21,573 nt of DNA, taken from positions 1 to 21,573 of the forward strand of contig JASJAL010000016.1 in the NCBI GenBank assembly GCA_030067055.1. The letters run 5' to 3'. A program made the position numbers and the translations under genes. The notes beneath the pieces are model-generated. The model searched no databases. It was not told where the DNA came from and was given only the letters and a program-made list of their open reading frames with translations. The DNA is from Kiloniellales bacterium (GTDB lineage: Bacteria; Pseudomonadota; Alphaproteobacteria; Kiloniellales; JAKSBE01). This document shows positions 7,390 through 13,898 of this stretch, in pieces. Every line of letters begins with the position of its first letter. Position 1 is the stretch's first letter.

Positions 7390-8595
7390 ATGGAGATAAC
7401 AGCCAAACCGGGCCTGCGGCTCGGCGCCGGCCATTTCGGCCTGATGTTCCGGGTGCTGAACCGTACCCGCTTCGGCCGTATCCGCGTGATCCTACCGGAC
7501 GGCAGCGAGCACGACTTCGTAGGTGACGAGCCGGGACCGCAGGCCGAGATCGAGTTCCGGAATCGCAGAGTCCTGCGCCGCATGTTGACCAACGGCAGCA
7601 ATGGCTTTGCCGAAGGCTATCTGGCTGGCGACTTCGAGACGCCAGATCTTGCGGCGCTGTTGGAACTGGGCGCGCGAAACGAGGATGCCTGGGGGAATTT
7701 TCTGACCAGGACGACCATGCTGGCGGGTTTGCACCGTCTCATGCATGTCTTGCGTCCGAACTCCAAGCGTGGCGCGCGGCGGAATATCTCCCATCACTAC
7801 GACCTGGGGAACAGGTTCTATTCGGCCTGGTTGGATCGCAGCCTGACCTACTCCTCGGCGGTGTTCGACGGGGCCGATCAGCCGCTCGAGGCGGCCCAAA
7901 CCAACAAGTACGCAAACATTGCCGCCCTCGGCGGGCTGAAGCCGGGCGATCACGTTCTGGAAATCGGTTGCGGTTGGGGCGGCTTTGCGCTCTACGCGGC
8001 CAAGAGCCTGGGCTGTCGGGTCACCGGGCTGACCATATCGCAGGAGCAGTTCGAGCATGTCCGGGCACGGATTGCCGCAGAGGGCTTGCAGGACCGGGTC
8101 GAAGTGCGTTTCCAGGACTACCGCGACACACAAGGCGTCTTTGACCGCGTGGTGTCGATCGAGATGTTCGAGGCGGTGGGCGAGCGTTACTGGGATCCCT
8201 TCTTCAGCAAGCTGAACGAAGTGCTCAGGCCGGGCGGCACCGCGGCCCTACAGGTCATCACCATCGCCGAGGACGTATGGCCGAGCTACCGGCGCAGCGC
8301 CGACTTCATCCAGCGCTACATCTTTCCCGGAGGCGTCCTGCCGCCGCGACGGGCCCTGGTCGAACGGGCCCAGAGCGCCGGGCTCGCCTGGCTGGCCGAC
8401 CGGGGCTACGGCACCCACTACGCCCGAACCCTGGCCCTGTGGCACCAGCGCTTCTGCGAGGCCTGGCCGGAGATCGGCCGGCTCGGCTTCGACGAGCGCT
8501 TCCAGCGCATGTGGCGCTACTACCTGGCCTACTGCGAGGCCGGGTTCCGCGCCGGGCGGATCGACGTTCTGCAGATGGCCCTGCGCCGGCCCTGA
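7390..8595 (+). CDS. Cyclopropane-fatty-acid-synthase-family SAM methyltransferase (probable unsaturated fatty acid methylase)
   Basis: A 401-residue COG2230 enzyme acting on phospholipid acyl chains. It has HHYDLGN at 135-141, the SAM motif LEIGCGWGG (190-198), SIEMFEAVG (257-265) and YIFPGG (311-316). Compared by eye with E. coli Cfa, Glu239 and Tyr317 are kept (Glu262, Tyr345), but the bicarbonate ligands Cys139 and His266 are replaced by Ser156 (TYSSAVF) and Ile291 (QVITI). This suggests methyl transfer without ring closure, as for the UfaM-type methylase of furan fatty acid synthesis; that is inference. The length is near Cfa (382). An AGAGGGGAG ribosome site precedes the ATG. It lies third in an RpoE-type operon. 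Confidence 0.92.
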   Translation: MEITAKPGLRLGAGHFGLMFRVLNRTRFGRIRVILPDGSEHDFVGDEPGPQAEIEFRNRRVLRRMLTNGSNGFAEGYLAGDFETPDLAALLELGARNEDAWGNFLTRTTMLAGLHRLMHVLRPNSKRGARRNISHHYDLGNRFYSAWLDRSLTYSSAVFDGADQPLEAAQTNKYANIAALGGLKPGDHVLEIGCGWGGFALYAAKSLGCRVTGLTISQEQFEHVRARIAAEGLQDRVEVRFQDYRDTQGVFDRVVSIEMFEAVGERYWDPFFSKLNEVLRPGGTAALQVITIAEDVWPSYRRSADFIQRYIFPGGVLPPRRALVERAQSAGLAWLADRGYGTHYARTLALWHQRFCEAWPEIGRLGFDERFQRMWRYYLAYCEAGFRAGRIDVLQMALRRP

Positions 8596-8628
8596 CCATG
8601 CCGGCGGCGAAGATGAAGGAGACGATGC

Positions 8629-9969
8629 ATGGAGCGCGCGGCGGCTCTCACGCTGCTACGCCTGACGGCCTACGGCCTGCCCGGCCTGCCCCTGGCCGCG
8701 CTGCTGCTGCCGCTTTACGTCTACCTGCCGGCTTTCTACGCCGCTGATCTGGGCCTCGGCTTTGCCGCGGTTGGCCTCATACTGCTGCTCGCTCGGGTCT
8801 GGGACGTCCTAACCGATCCTCTTATCGGGACCCTGTCGGACCGCACCCGAGGTCGCTTCGGCCGGCGTCGGCCCTGGATGCTGGCCGGCGGGCCCCTGCT
8901 GCTGATCAGCGCATATTTTCTCTTCCTGCCGGCCGCCGGGGCCGGTTGGCCCTACTTGCTGTTCTGGGTGGCCGTCCTGACCCTGGGAGGGACCATGGTT
9001 CTGCTGCCCTACAGTGCCTGGGGTGCAGAGCTGACCGAGGACTATCACGGACGCAGCCGGGTTTCCGCCTCTCGCGAGGTCTTCGTCATCGTCGGCACGA
9101 TCCTGGCCGCCGGCTTGCCGGCTGCCTTCGGGGAGGATCGGGGCCGGGCCTTGGAGGTTCTTTTCTGGATCCTGCTGGTAACGCTGCCCGTTGCCCTGGC
9201 GCTCGTCTTGACACTGGTGCCAGAGCCCGCCCCGAAGCCCGCCGCGGCCCTGCCTTGGCGCCGCAGCCTGGGGCTGCTGCGCTCAAACGGACCCTTCCGA
9301 CGGCTGATCCTGGCCTATTTCCTGAACGGAATTGCCAATGGCCTGCCGGCAACCCTGTTCCTGCTCTTCGCCGAGTTCGGCCTGGATGCCAAGGCCAGCA
9401 GCGGTGCCTTCCTCCTGACCTACTTCCTGTGCGGCATCCTGTCGGTCCCGCTCTGGCTCAGGCTGACGCGCCCCTTCGACAAGCACAGGGTCTGGATCGG
9501 CGCCATGCTTCTGGCCTGTGCGGTCTTCGTCTGCGTGCCGCTGCTCGGGCCTGGAGACGGCAACTGGTTTTTTGCGGTCTGCGTGCTCACCGGCTTGGCC
9601 CTGGGGGCGGATCTGGTGCTGCCGCCCTCGATGCAGGCCGACGTCATCGACCTGGACCGACTGCGCAGCGGGCGGGAGCGGGCCGGCCTCTACTTCGCGA
9701 TCTGGGGCATGGGCACCAAGCTGGCCTTGGCGCTGGCGGTCGGGATCTCCTTTCCCCTGCTGGAACTGGCCGGTTTCGAAGCGGAGCCCGGCGGCGGCGG
9801 AAATCTGCCGCTTTTCGCTCTGGCGGCGCTCTACAGCCTGGTTCCGGTGGGCTTCAAGCTGGCCAGCATCGCCCTGATGCGCGGTTATCCGATCACGGCC
9901 GCCCGGCACGACCGGCTGCGGCGGCGAATCTCCGCCCGGCAGGCATCCAAGACCGGCTCCCTCGCGTAA
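8629..9969 (+). CDS. MFS transporter, GPH/MelB-like family
   Basis: A 446-residue inner-membrane carrier with about 12 hydrophobic segments. The N-terminus and the block RVWDVLTDPLIG (56-67) followed by SDRTRGRFGRRRPW are diagnostic of the glycoside-pentoside-hexuronide:cation symporters. Arg56, Asp59 and Asp63 reproduce the MelB RxxDxxxDP pattern that forms the cation site, so Na+ or H+ coupling is likely. AAGGAG sits 7 nt before ATG 8629. An MFS gene at this place is recurrent in RpoE-ChrR-type clusters. Its cargo is unknown. A lipid, lysolipid or fatty-acid-derived product is a guess from context (MelB-fold carriers include lysolipid transporters such as Mfsd2a and LplT-like proteins). Confidence 0.88.
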   Translation: MERAAALTLLRLTAYGLPGLPLAALLLPLYVYLPAFYAADLGLGFAAVGLILLLARVWDVLTDPLIGTLSDRTRGRFGRRRPWMLAGGPLLLISAYFLFLPAAGAGWPYLLFWVAVLTLGGTMVLLPYSAWGAELTEDYHGRSRVSASREVFVIVGTILAAGLPAAFGEDRGRALEVLFWILLVTLPVALALVLTLVPEPAPKPAAALPWRRSLGLLRSNGPFRRLILAYFLNGIANGLPATLFLLFAEFGLDAKASSGAFLLTYFLCGILSVPLWLRLTRPFDKHRVWIGAMLLACAVFVCVPLLGPGDGNWFFAVCVLTGLALGADLVLPPSMQADVIDLDRLRSGRERAGLYFAIWGMGTKLALALAVGISFPLLELAGFEAEPGGGGNLPLFALAALYSLVPVGFKLASIALMRGYPITAARHDRLRRRISARQASKTGSLA

Positions 9970-9976
9970 AAGCTCC

Positions 9977-10555
9977 ATGACGAGGAACTTGCTGATTTCC
10001 TTAGCCTTAGCCCTGTCGTTGACCGGATGCGGTAGCATGAAACCTGAAGACTTTGCGGGACGTGAGCCGAGGCTCTTGCTGGAGGAGTATTTCGCCGGCA
10101 AGACCAAGGCACTTGGTATCTTTGTCGACCGCTTCGGCAACCTACGCCGTCAGTTCGCGGTCGACATTGACGGCACCTGGGACGGTGACACCCTGACCCT
10201 GGTAGAGGACTTCCTCTACGACGACGGCGAGATCGAGCAACGGGTCTGGCGTATCCGCAAGACCGGGGCGCACAGCTATGAAGGTCGTGCAGGAGACGTG
10301 ATCGGGCCGGCTGCCGGCAAGGCTTACGGCAACGTATTGAACTGGCAATACCGACTGGCCCTTAAAGTTGGCGATTCGACGTGGAAGGTTGATTTCGACG
10401 ACTGGATGTTCCTTCAGGACGACAACGTCATCATCAACCGTGCCGAGATCAGCAAATTCGGCTTCAAGCTCGGCGACGTGACCATCGTCTTCACCAAGCC
10501 CGCAGCCAGCCAGGCCGGGATGCAGCCGGAATTTTCCATTGTCGCGGCCGAGTAG
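9977..10555 (+). CDS. DUF3833 family lipoprotein
   Basis: A 192-residue exported lipoprotein. Residues 1-18 form a short signal peptide ending in the lipobox LTGC, with Cys18 as the lipidated residue; Gly19 at +2 is compatible with outer-membrane sorting. The mature part has alternating polar and hydrophobic strands (GIFVDRFGNLRRQFAVDIDG, then LVEDFLYDDGEIEQRVW) and DFDDWMF near residues 138-144, typical of DUF3833. This suggests a beta-rich, possibly lipid-binding domain. It begins 7 nt after the MFS stop and is the last gene of the operon. It ends 3 bp from the stop of the convergent SnoaL-like gene. The ribosome site is weak, so translational coupling to the MFS gene is likely. Function unknown. 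Confidence 0.86.
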   Translation: MTRNLLISLALALSLTGCGSMKPEDFAGREPRLLLEEYFAGKTKALGIFVDRFGNLRRQFAVDIDGTWDGDTLTLVEDFLYDDGEIEQRVWRIRKTGAHSYEGRAGDVIGPAAGKAYGNVLNWQYRLALKVGDSTWKVDFDDWMFLQDDNVIINRAEISKFGFKLGDVTIVFTKPAASQAGMQPEFSIVAAE

Positions 10556-10558
10556 TCG

Positions 10559-10993
10559 CTAGGCCTGTTCGGCGCTGAGCCGGCGCCGAAGGCGGTTCAG
10601 CAGGAGCCCTAGGAAGGGCAGCTTGGCATAGAGTTGCCCTGCAGCGTCCCAGTGATCGATATGGGCCGCAATCCGGCCATCTTCGTCCAGGTGCAATTCG
10701 GTAGCGCCTTCGAAATTCAGCAGTTTGCGGTTTCGGTGCAGACGGCAGCGCAGGGTCCAGGCAAAAAAGCAGACCGCGCCGCTGCAAGCCAGATCTCGCG
10801 CCGAAAATTCGATGTCCGTGACGTCCTCAAACATCTTCGAGAAGACCCGGATCACCGCCTCCCGTCCGACCACGTCGTTGAAGGGATCCTTGAACCGGGC
10901 CTGAGGCGCCAGATGGCCGGAAAGCTCGGGCAGGCGCTCCGGTGTCAGAGCCTCAAGGCAAGCGATGTAGGCCGCGGCGCAATCCCGCATCAT
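10559..10993 (-). CDS. SnoaL-like / NTF2-like fold protein
   Basis: A 144-residue cytosolic protein of the SnoaL/NTF2 type. The pattern FKDPFNDVVGREAVIRVFSKMF (about 32-53), a central strand with FFAWTLRCRL, and the closing GRIAAHIDHWDAAGQLY are characteristic of this fold, which forms a cone-shaped ligand pocket. The His-Asp-His near the end could lie in that pocket. The start is the ATG overlapping the SDR stop (ATGA); a second ATG follows immediately. An open frame running upstream to 11401 is only a shadow of the SDR gene. It is the last gene of the minus-strand RpoE-type operon. Such small proteins accompany the SDR in related clusters. Binding or isomerising an oxidised lipid product is speculative. 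Confidence 0.84.
   Translation of the reverse strand: MMRDCAAAYIACLEALTPERLPELSGHLAPQARFKDPFNDVVGREAVIRVFSKMFEDVTDIEFSARDLACSGAVCFFAWTLRCRLHRNRKLLNFEGATELHLDEDGRIAAHIDHWDAAGQLYAKLPFLGLLLNRLRRRLSAEQA
10568..10590 (+). terminator. GC-rich hairpin at the junction of two convergent operons
   Basis: TTCGGCGC and GCGCCGAA form a perfect 8-bp stem with a 7-nt loop, 12 bp after the DUF3833 stop. There is no T-run after it on either strand. It also lies within the 3' end of the SnoaL-like gene, so it may be incidental or a weak terminator for the plus-strand transcript. Confidence 0.3.
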
Positions 10994-11763
10994 CGCTTCG
11001 GCAGCAGGCGGCGGGTCATCGCCAGAGCGAGGGGATAGGGCAGGATCCGCAGGACCTTCAGAAGATAGGCGAAGCGGCGCGGGAAAATGATCTCGAAGGC
11101 TCCGGACCGCAGGCCGCGGTAGAAGGCCTCCGCCGCCGCCTCCACTTCCATGAGGAAGGGCATGTGAAAGGGATTTCGGTCGGTCAGCGGCGTGCGGACG
11201 AAGCCCGGATTGACGATCTGCAGCTTGATGCCCACGGCTCGGAGCTCTGGCTCCAGGGCTTCGGCCAGGTTGATCAGTCCGGCCTTGGTCATGCCGTAGG
11301 CTCCGGCCAGGGGTAGGCCGACGTATCCGGCCAGCGAGGCGACGATGGCAATCTGCCCGTTCTGGCGCTCGCGCAGCGGCGGCAGGATCGCCTCGAGGCA
11401 ATGCACCGTACCCATGAGATTGAGATCGACCAGCCGGCGGAAATCCTCGGCGGCGAGGCTGGCGGCCGGCGTCGGCTTATGGGTCCCGGCATTCAGGACC
11501 ACGAGATCGGGCAGGCCGAAGTCTTCAACGAGTCGGGCGACGGTCGCCTGAACGTCTGTTTGCACGGTTACGTCGAGCGGGAAAGCTTCGACCTTGCCCG
11601 AGAAGGCAGAGGCCAAAGCCGCCACCGCCTGCAGTTGGTCCTCGCTTCGGGCCGAGATCGCGACTTGCCAGCCCTCGGCAGCCATCTTCAGGGCCAGGGC
11701 ACGGCCCAGGCCGCTACTGGCACCCGTGATCCAGACGCGTTTCTGCGCTTTCGCTTCGCTCAA
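10990..11763 (-). CDS. Short-chain dehydrogenase/reductase (SDR)
   Basis: A 257-residue classical SDR oxidoreductase. It has TGASSGLG (13-20) for NAD(P) binding, Arg39 after the second strand suggesting NADP(H), Asp64, NAG (91-93), and the catalytic set Asn115, Ser143, Tyr156 and Lys160. The start is a rare TTG that overlaps the DUF6134 stop (TTGA). No other start preserves the Rossmann motif, since the next Met is at residue 27. The C-terminus (FPRRFAYLLKVLRILPYPLALAMTRRLLPKR) is hydrophobic and basic, which hints at membrane attachment and a lipid-like substrate. R. sphaeroides RpoE controls a cluster (RSP1087-1091) that, as I recall, includes a dehydrogenase of this type. The substrate is unknown. 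Confidence 0.9.
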   Translation of the reverse strand: MSEAKAQKRVWITGASSGLGRALALKMAAEGWQVAISARSEDQLQAVAALASAFSGKVEAFPLDVTVQTDVQATVARLVEDFGLPDLVVLNAGTHKPTPAASLAAEDFRRLVDLNLMGTVHCLEAILPPLRERQNGQIAIVASLAGYVGLPLAGAYGMTKAGLINLAEALEPELRAVGIKLQIVNPGFVRTPLTDRNPFHMPFLMEVEAAAEAFYRGLRSGAFEIIFPRRFAYLLKVLRILPYPLALAMTRRLLPKR

Positions 11764-12452
11764 AGATTGCTCGGGCTGGCCGTCTCAAGCGACCTGTACT
11801 CGATCTCGGCGCCTTTAGCCTCGAACGCGAGCTTCAGCCATTCGCCCCGGGGCCCGTACCAAAGGTCCAGCTTGAGGTCGCCGGCCATGCGATATTGCCG
11901 CGCCGTTTTTTCGCCCACCGGCAGCAATAGGTCTTCTTCGCCCTCTGGCCGGACCTCGACCGAGAGCAGACGCCCGTGTTGGCTGTCCAGCAACTGCCGC
12001 TGCTCGATGGTGCGCGGGTTCCAATAGCTGGTCGGCAGGGTTCCGGCAGGCGCCACGAAGCTGCCCTCGCCACTCTCGACTCGCAGGCCCTCGCCGCTTG
12101 CCGCGGCACGCACCCAGTGCGGGGTCCCGTCGTCGTCGGTCTCGCTTTTGAGGCTGACGAGCCGGCCGTCGCGCCAGCGTTCCCGGTTGCTATGGCGGTA
12201 GCGGTAAAGGGTCAGAAACGCGAATTTGACTTCCAGGGCGATGTCGATATCAACCAGCAAGTCGCCGCCGTCTCTCGAGAATCCAATGACATGGCGGCCG
12301 ATCGACGTGTTCTCTCGCAGGACATCGAAGGCAATTCGGCCTTCGGTCGCAATTGCGGCGCGCAAGGCGGTGGAGGGCGCCAGTATCGCGCCGGCTGCCA
12401 GCATGGCCAGGAGATCTCTGCGGGGTATCTGAAGATTTTGCGACATGACCAT
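11760..12452 (-). CDS. DUF6134-like exported protein with twin-arginine-type signal
   Basis: A protein of about 230 residues. Its N-terminus reads IPRRDLLAMLAAGAILAP, a twin-arginine motif followed by a hydrophobic core, with probable cleavage after the ALRA segment. The mature region (IAFDVLRENTSIGRHVIGF, then LEVKFAFLTLYRYRH and a C-terminal LDLWYGPRGEWLKLAFEAKG) resembles DUF6134 and the DUF3108-like beta-rich proteins, suggesting a periplasmic half-barrel that may bind lipid. Starts at TTG 12455, ATG 12452 and ATG 12446 are all possible, and no strong ribosome site is seen. It is the first gene of the minus-strand operon with the SDR and the SnoaL-like protein. An RpoE-type promoter lies about 27 bp upstream. 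The family call is from memory of sequence patterns. Function unknown. Confidence 0.78.
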   Translation of the reverse strand: MVMSQNLQIPRRDLLAMLAAGAILAPSTALRAAIATEGRIAFDVLRENTSIGRHVIGFSRDGGDLLVDIDIALEVKFAFLTLYRYRHSNRERWRDGRLVSLKSETDDDGTPHWVRAAASGEGLRVESGEGSFVAPAGTLPTSYWNPRTIEQRQLLDSQHGRLLSVEVRPEGEEDLLLPVGEKTARQYRMAGDLKLDLWYGPRGEWLKLAFEAKGAEIEYRSLETASPSNL

Positions 12453-12478
12453 CAACCAAGCGTAGGATTATACCTAAC

Positions 12479-12508
12479 TCAATACGAAAATTGAACCGAG
12501 GCGGATCA
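12479..12508 (-). promoter_or_regulatory. RpoE-type promoter of the DUF6134-SDR-SnoaL operon
   Basis: On the minus strand, TGATCC (12508-12503), exactly 18 nt, then TATTGA (12484-12479). The spacing equals that of the two promoters at 5025-5113. The first three bases of the -35 are the TGA stop codon of the MATE gene. Transcription would start near 12473, about 20 nt before ATG 12452. A separate TATAAT (12472-12467) lacks a good -35 partner. Confidence 0.68.
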
Positions 12509-13867
12509 GCCTGCCCTCGGGACAGCGCCGATCGAGCGGTCCAAAGCCGGGAAGAAATATCCCAGCGTCATCGCCCGCGCCGCCATGAACAGGGTTAACG
12601 CCAGCCAAAGCCCGTGGTTCCCGAGCCAGGGCACCAGCACCCAGCAAGCCGGCAGGTAGATCGCCAGGGAGGTCAGCATGGCGTTGCGGAGCGCTGCGCT
12701 GCGCGTGGTGCCGATGAAGATCCCGTCCAATAGGAAGCTCCAGACCGATATCAGGGGCGAGGCGACGAGCCAGGGCAGGAAGGTCCGCGCCGCCTCGCGC
12801 ACCTCTTGGTGGCTTGTGATGACCGCGATCAGGGCCTCTCCGCCGGCCAGCAGCAGGGCGGCCAGGATTGCGGCCAGGCCGAGACCCCAGAGGCTACAGA
12901 CCTTCACGACCCGCCTGAAGCCGCGGCGGTCCCCGGCGCCCTTGGCGTTTCCGACCAGGATCTCGGCGGCATGGGCGAAGCCGTCCAGGCCGTAGGCGAT
13001 GAACTGCTGGAATTGCAGCAGGATGGCGTTGCCGGCCAGGACCAGGTCGCCCAGCCGTGCGCCCTGGTCCGTGAAGTAGGCGAAGGCGAAGATCAGGGTC
13101 AGCGTGCGGACGAGGAGGTCGAAGTTCACCCGAAACAGCGCGATCAGGCCGTCCCGCTGCAGAACCCTCTGCCAGACCCCGGCACCGTCCGCCGCCTTGC
13201 CGCGCGCCAGGCGCAGGACGATCGCCAGGCCGAGACCTGCCGCAGCGACTTCGGCGATGACGCTGGCCAGCGCCACCCCGCGGATGTCCCAGCCCAGGCC
13301 GATCACGAAGACCAGGTCGAGCACGATGTTGAGGCCGTTCAAGGCAATCTGCAGCAACAGCACCGTGTGAGCGCGGCGCAGGCCGAGCAGCCAGCCGAGG
13401 ATGGCGTAGTTCATGAGGGTTGCCGGGGCTGCCCAGATGCGAATTTGAAAGTAAGCGGCGGCTTGGTCCTCAACGGCCTGACTGGCATGGAACAGCCCAA
13501 AGGCGATGGCCCCGATCGGGCCCTGCAGCAGAACGATGAGACCGCCCAGTGCCAGGCCGAGCAACAGCGGTCGCAGCAGGGCGCTGCGCAGCTCCAAGTC
13601 GTCCCCGGCACCGAAGGCCTGTGCGGTGAAGCCCGTGGTGCCCATCCGCAGGAAACCGAAGCCCCAGAACAGAAAGCTGAAGATCACCGCGCCGACGCCG
13701 ACGCCACCGATGGCGGTGGGGTCGGGCAGGTGTCCCACCACTGCGGTGTCGACCGCGCCCAGAAGCGGCGTCGAGAGATTGGATAGAATGATCGGTCCGG
13801 CAAGCAGAAGCACCTGCCGGTTCCAGCTGCCGGTCTGCCGGGCAGCGCCTGCGGCGCCTTCGGTCAT
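12506..13867 (-). CDS. MATE family efflux transporter (DinF-like)
   Basis: A 453-residue inner-membrane antiporter with about 12 hydrophobic segments in two related halves. The first-half block ILSNLSTPLLGAVDTAVVGHL (about 27-47), the FLRMGTTGFTAQAFGAGD motif, and the second-half segments FQQFIAYGLDGFAHAAEILVGNA and WSFLLDGIFIGTT are typical of the DinF branch of MATE. The Asp of GAVDTAVVGHL is the conserved helix-1 acidic residue used for cation coupling. The usual role is export of cationic or hydrophobic compounds; the substrate is unknown. The start ATG has GGGGG just upstream. The gene lies 31 nt downstream of the gamma-glutamyltransferase gene and is probably co-transcribed with it. Its stop codon overlaps the next operon's promoter. 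Confidence 0.92.
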   Translation of the reverse strand: MTEGAAGAARQTGSWNRQVLLLAGPIILSNLSTPLLGAVDTAVVGHLPDPTAIGGVGVGAVIFSFLFWGFGFLRMGTTGFTAQAFGAGDDLELRSALLRPLLLGLALGGLIVLLQGPIGAIAFGLFHASQAVEDQAAAYFQIRIWAAPATLMNYAILGWLLGLRRAHTVLLLQIALNGLNIVLDLVFVIGLGWDIRGVALASVIAEVAAAGLGLAIVLRLARGKAADGAGVWQRVLQRDGLIALFRVNFDLLVRTLTLIFAFAYFTDQGARLGDLVLAGNAILLQFQQFIAYGLDGFAHAAEILVGNAKGAGDRRGFRRVVKVCSLWGLGLAAILAALLLAGGEALIAVITSHQEVREAARTFLPWLVASPLISVWSFLLDGIFIGTTRSAALRNAMLTSLAIYLPACWVLVPWLGNHGLWLALTLFMAARAMTLGYFFPALDRSIGAVPRAG

Positions 13868-13898
13868 GGCGCCCCCGAGCTCTTCCGTTCCCTGGGGG

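Noticed and set aside
10994..11401. N-terminal extension of the SnoaL-like frame
   Set aside because: It lies wholly within the SDR gene in another frame. The ATGA overlap at 10993 gives a normal start.
12467..12472. TATAAT upstream of DUF6134 as a housekeeping promoter
   Set aside because: The hexamer is perfect but no acceptable -35 lies 16-18 bp upstream. It is kept only as a note.
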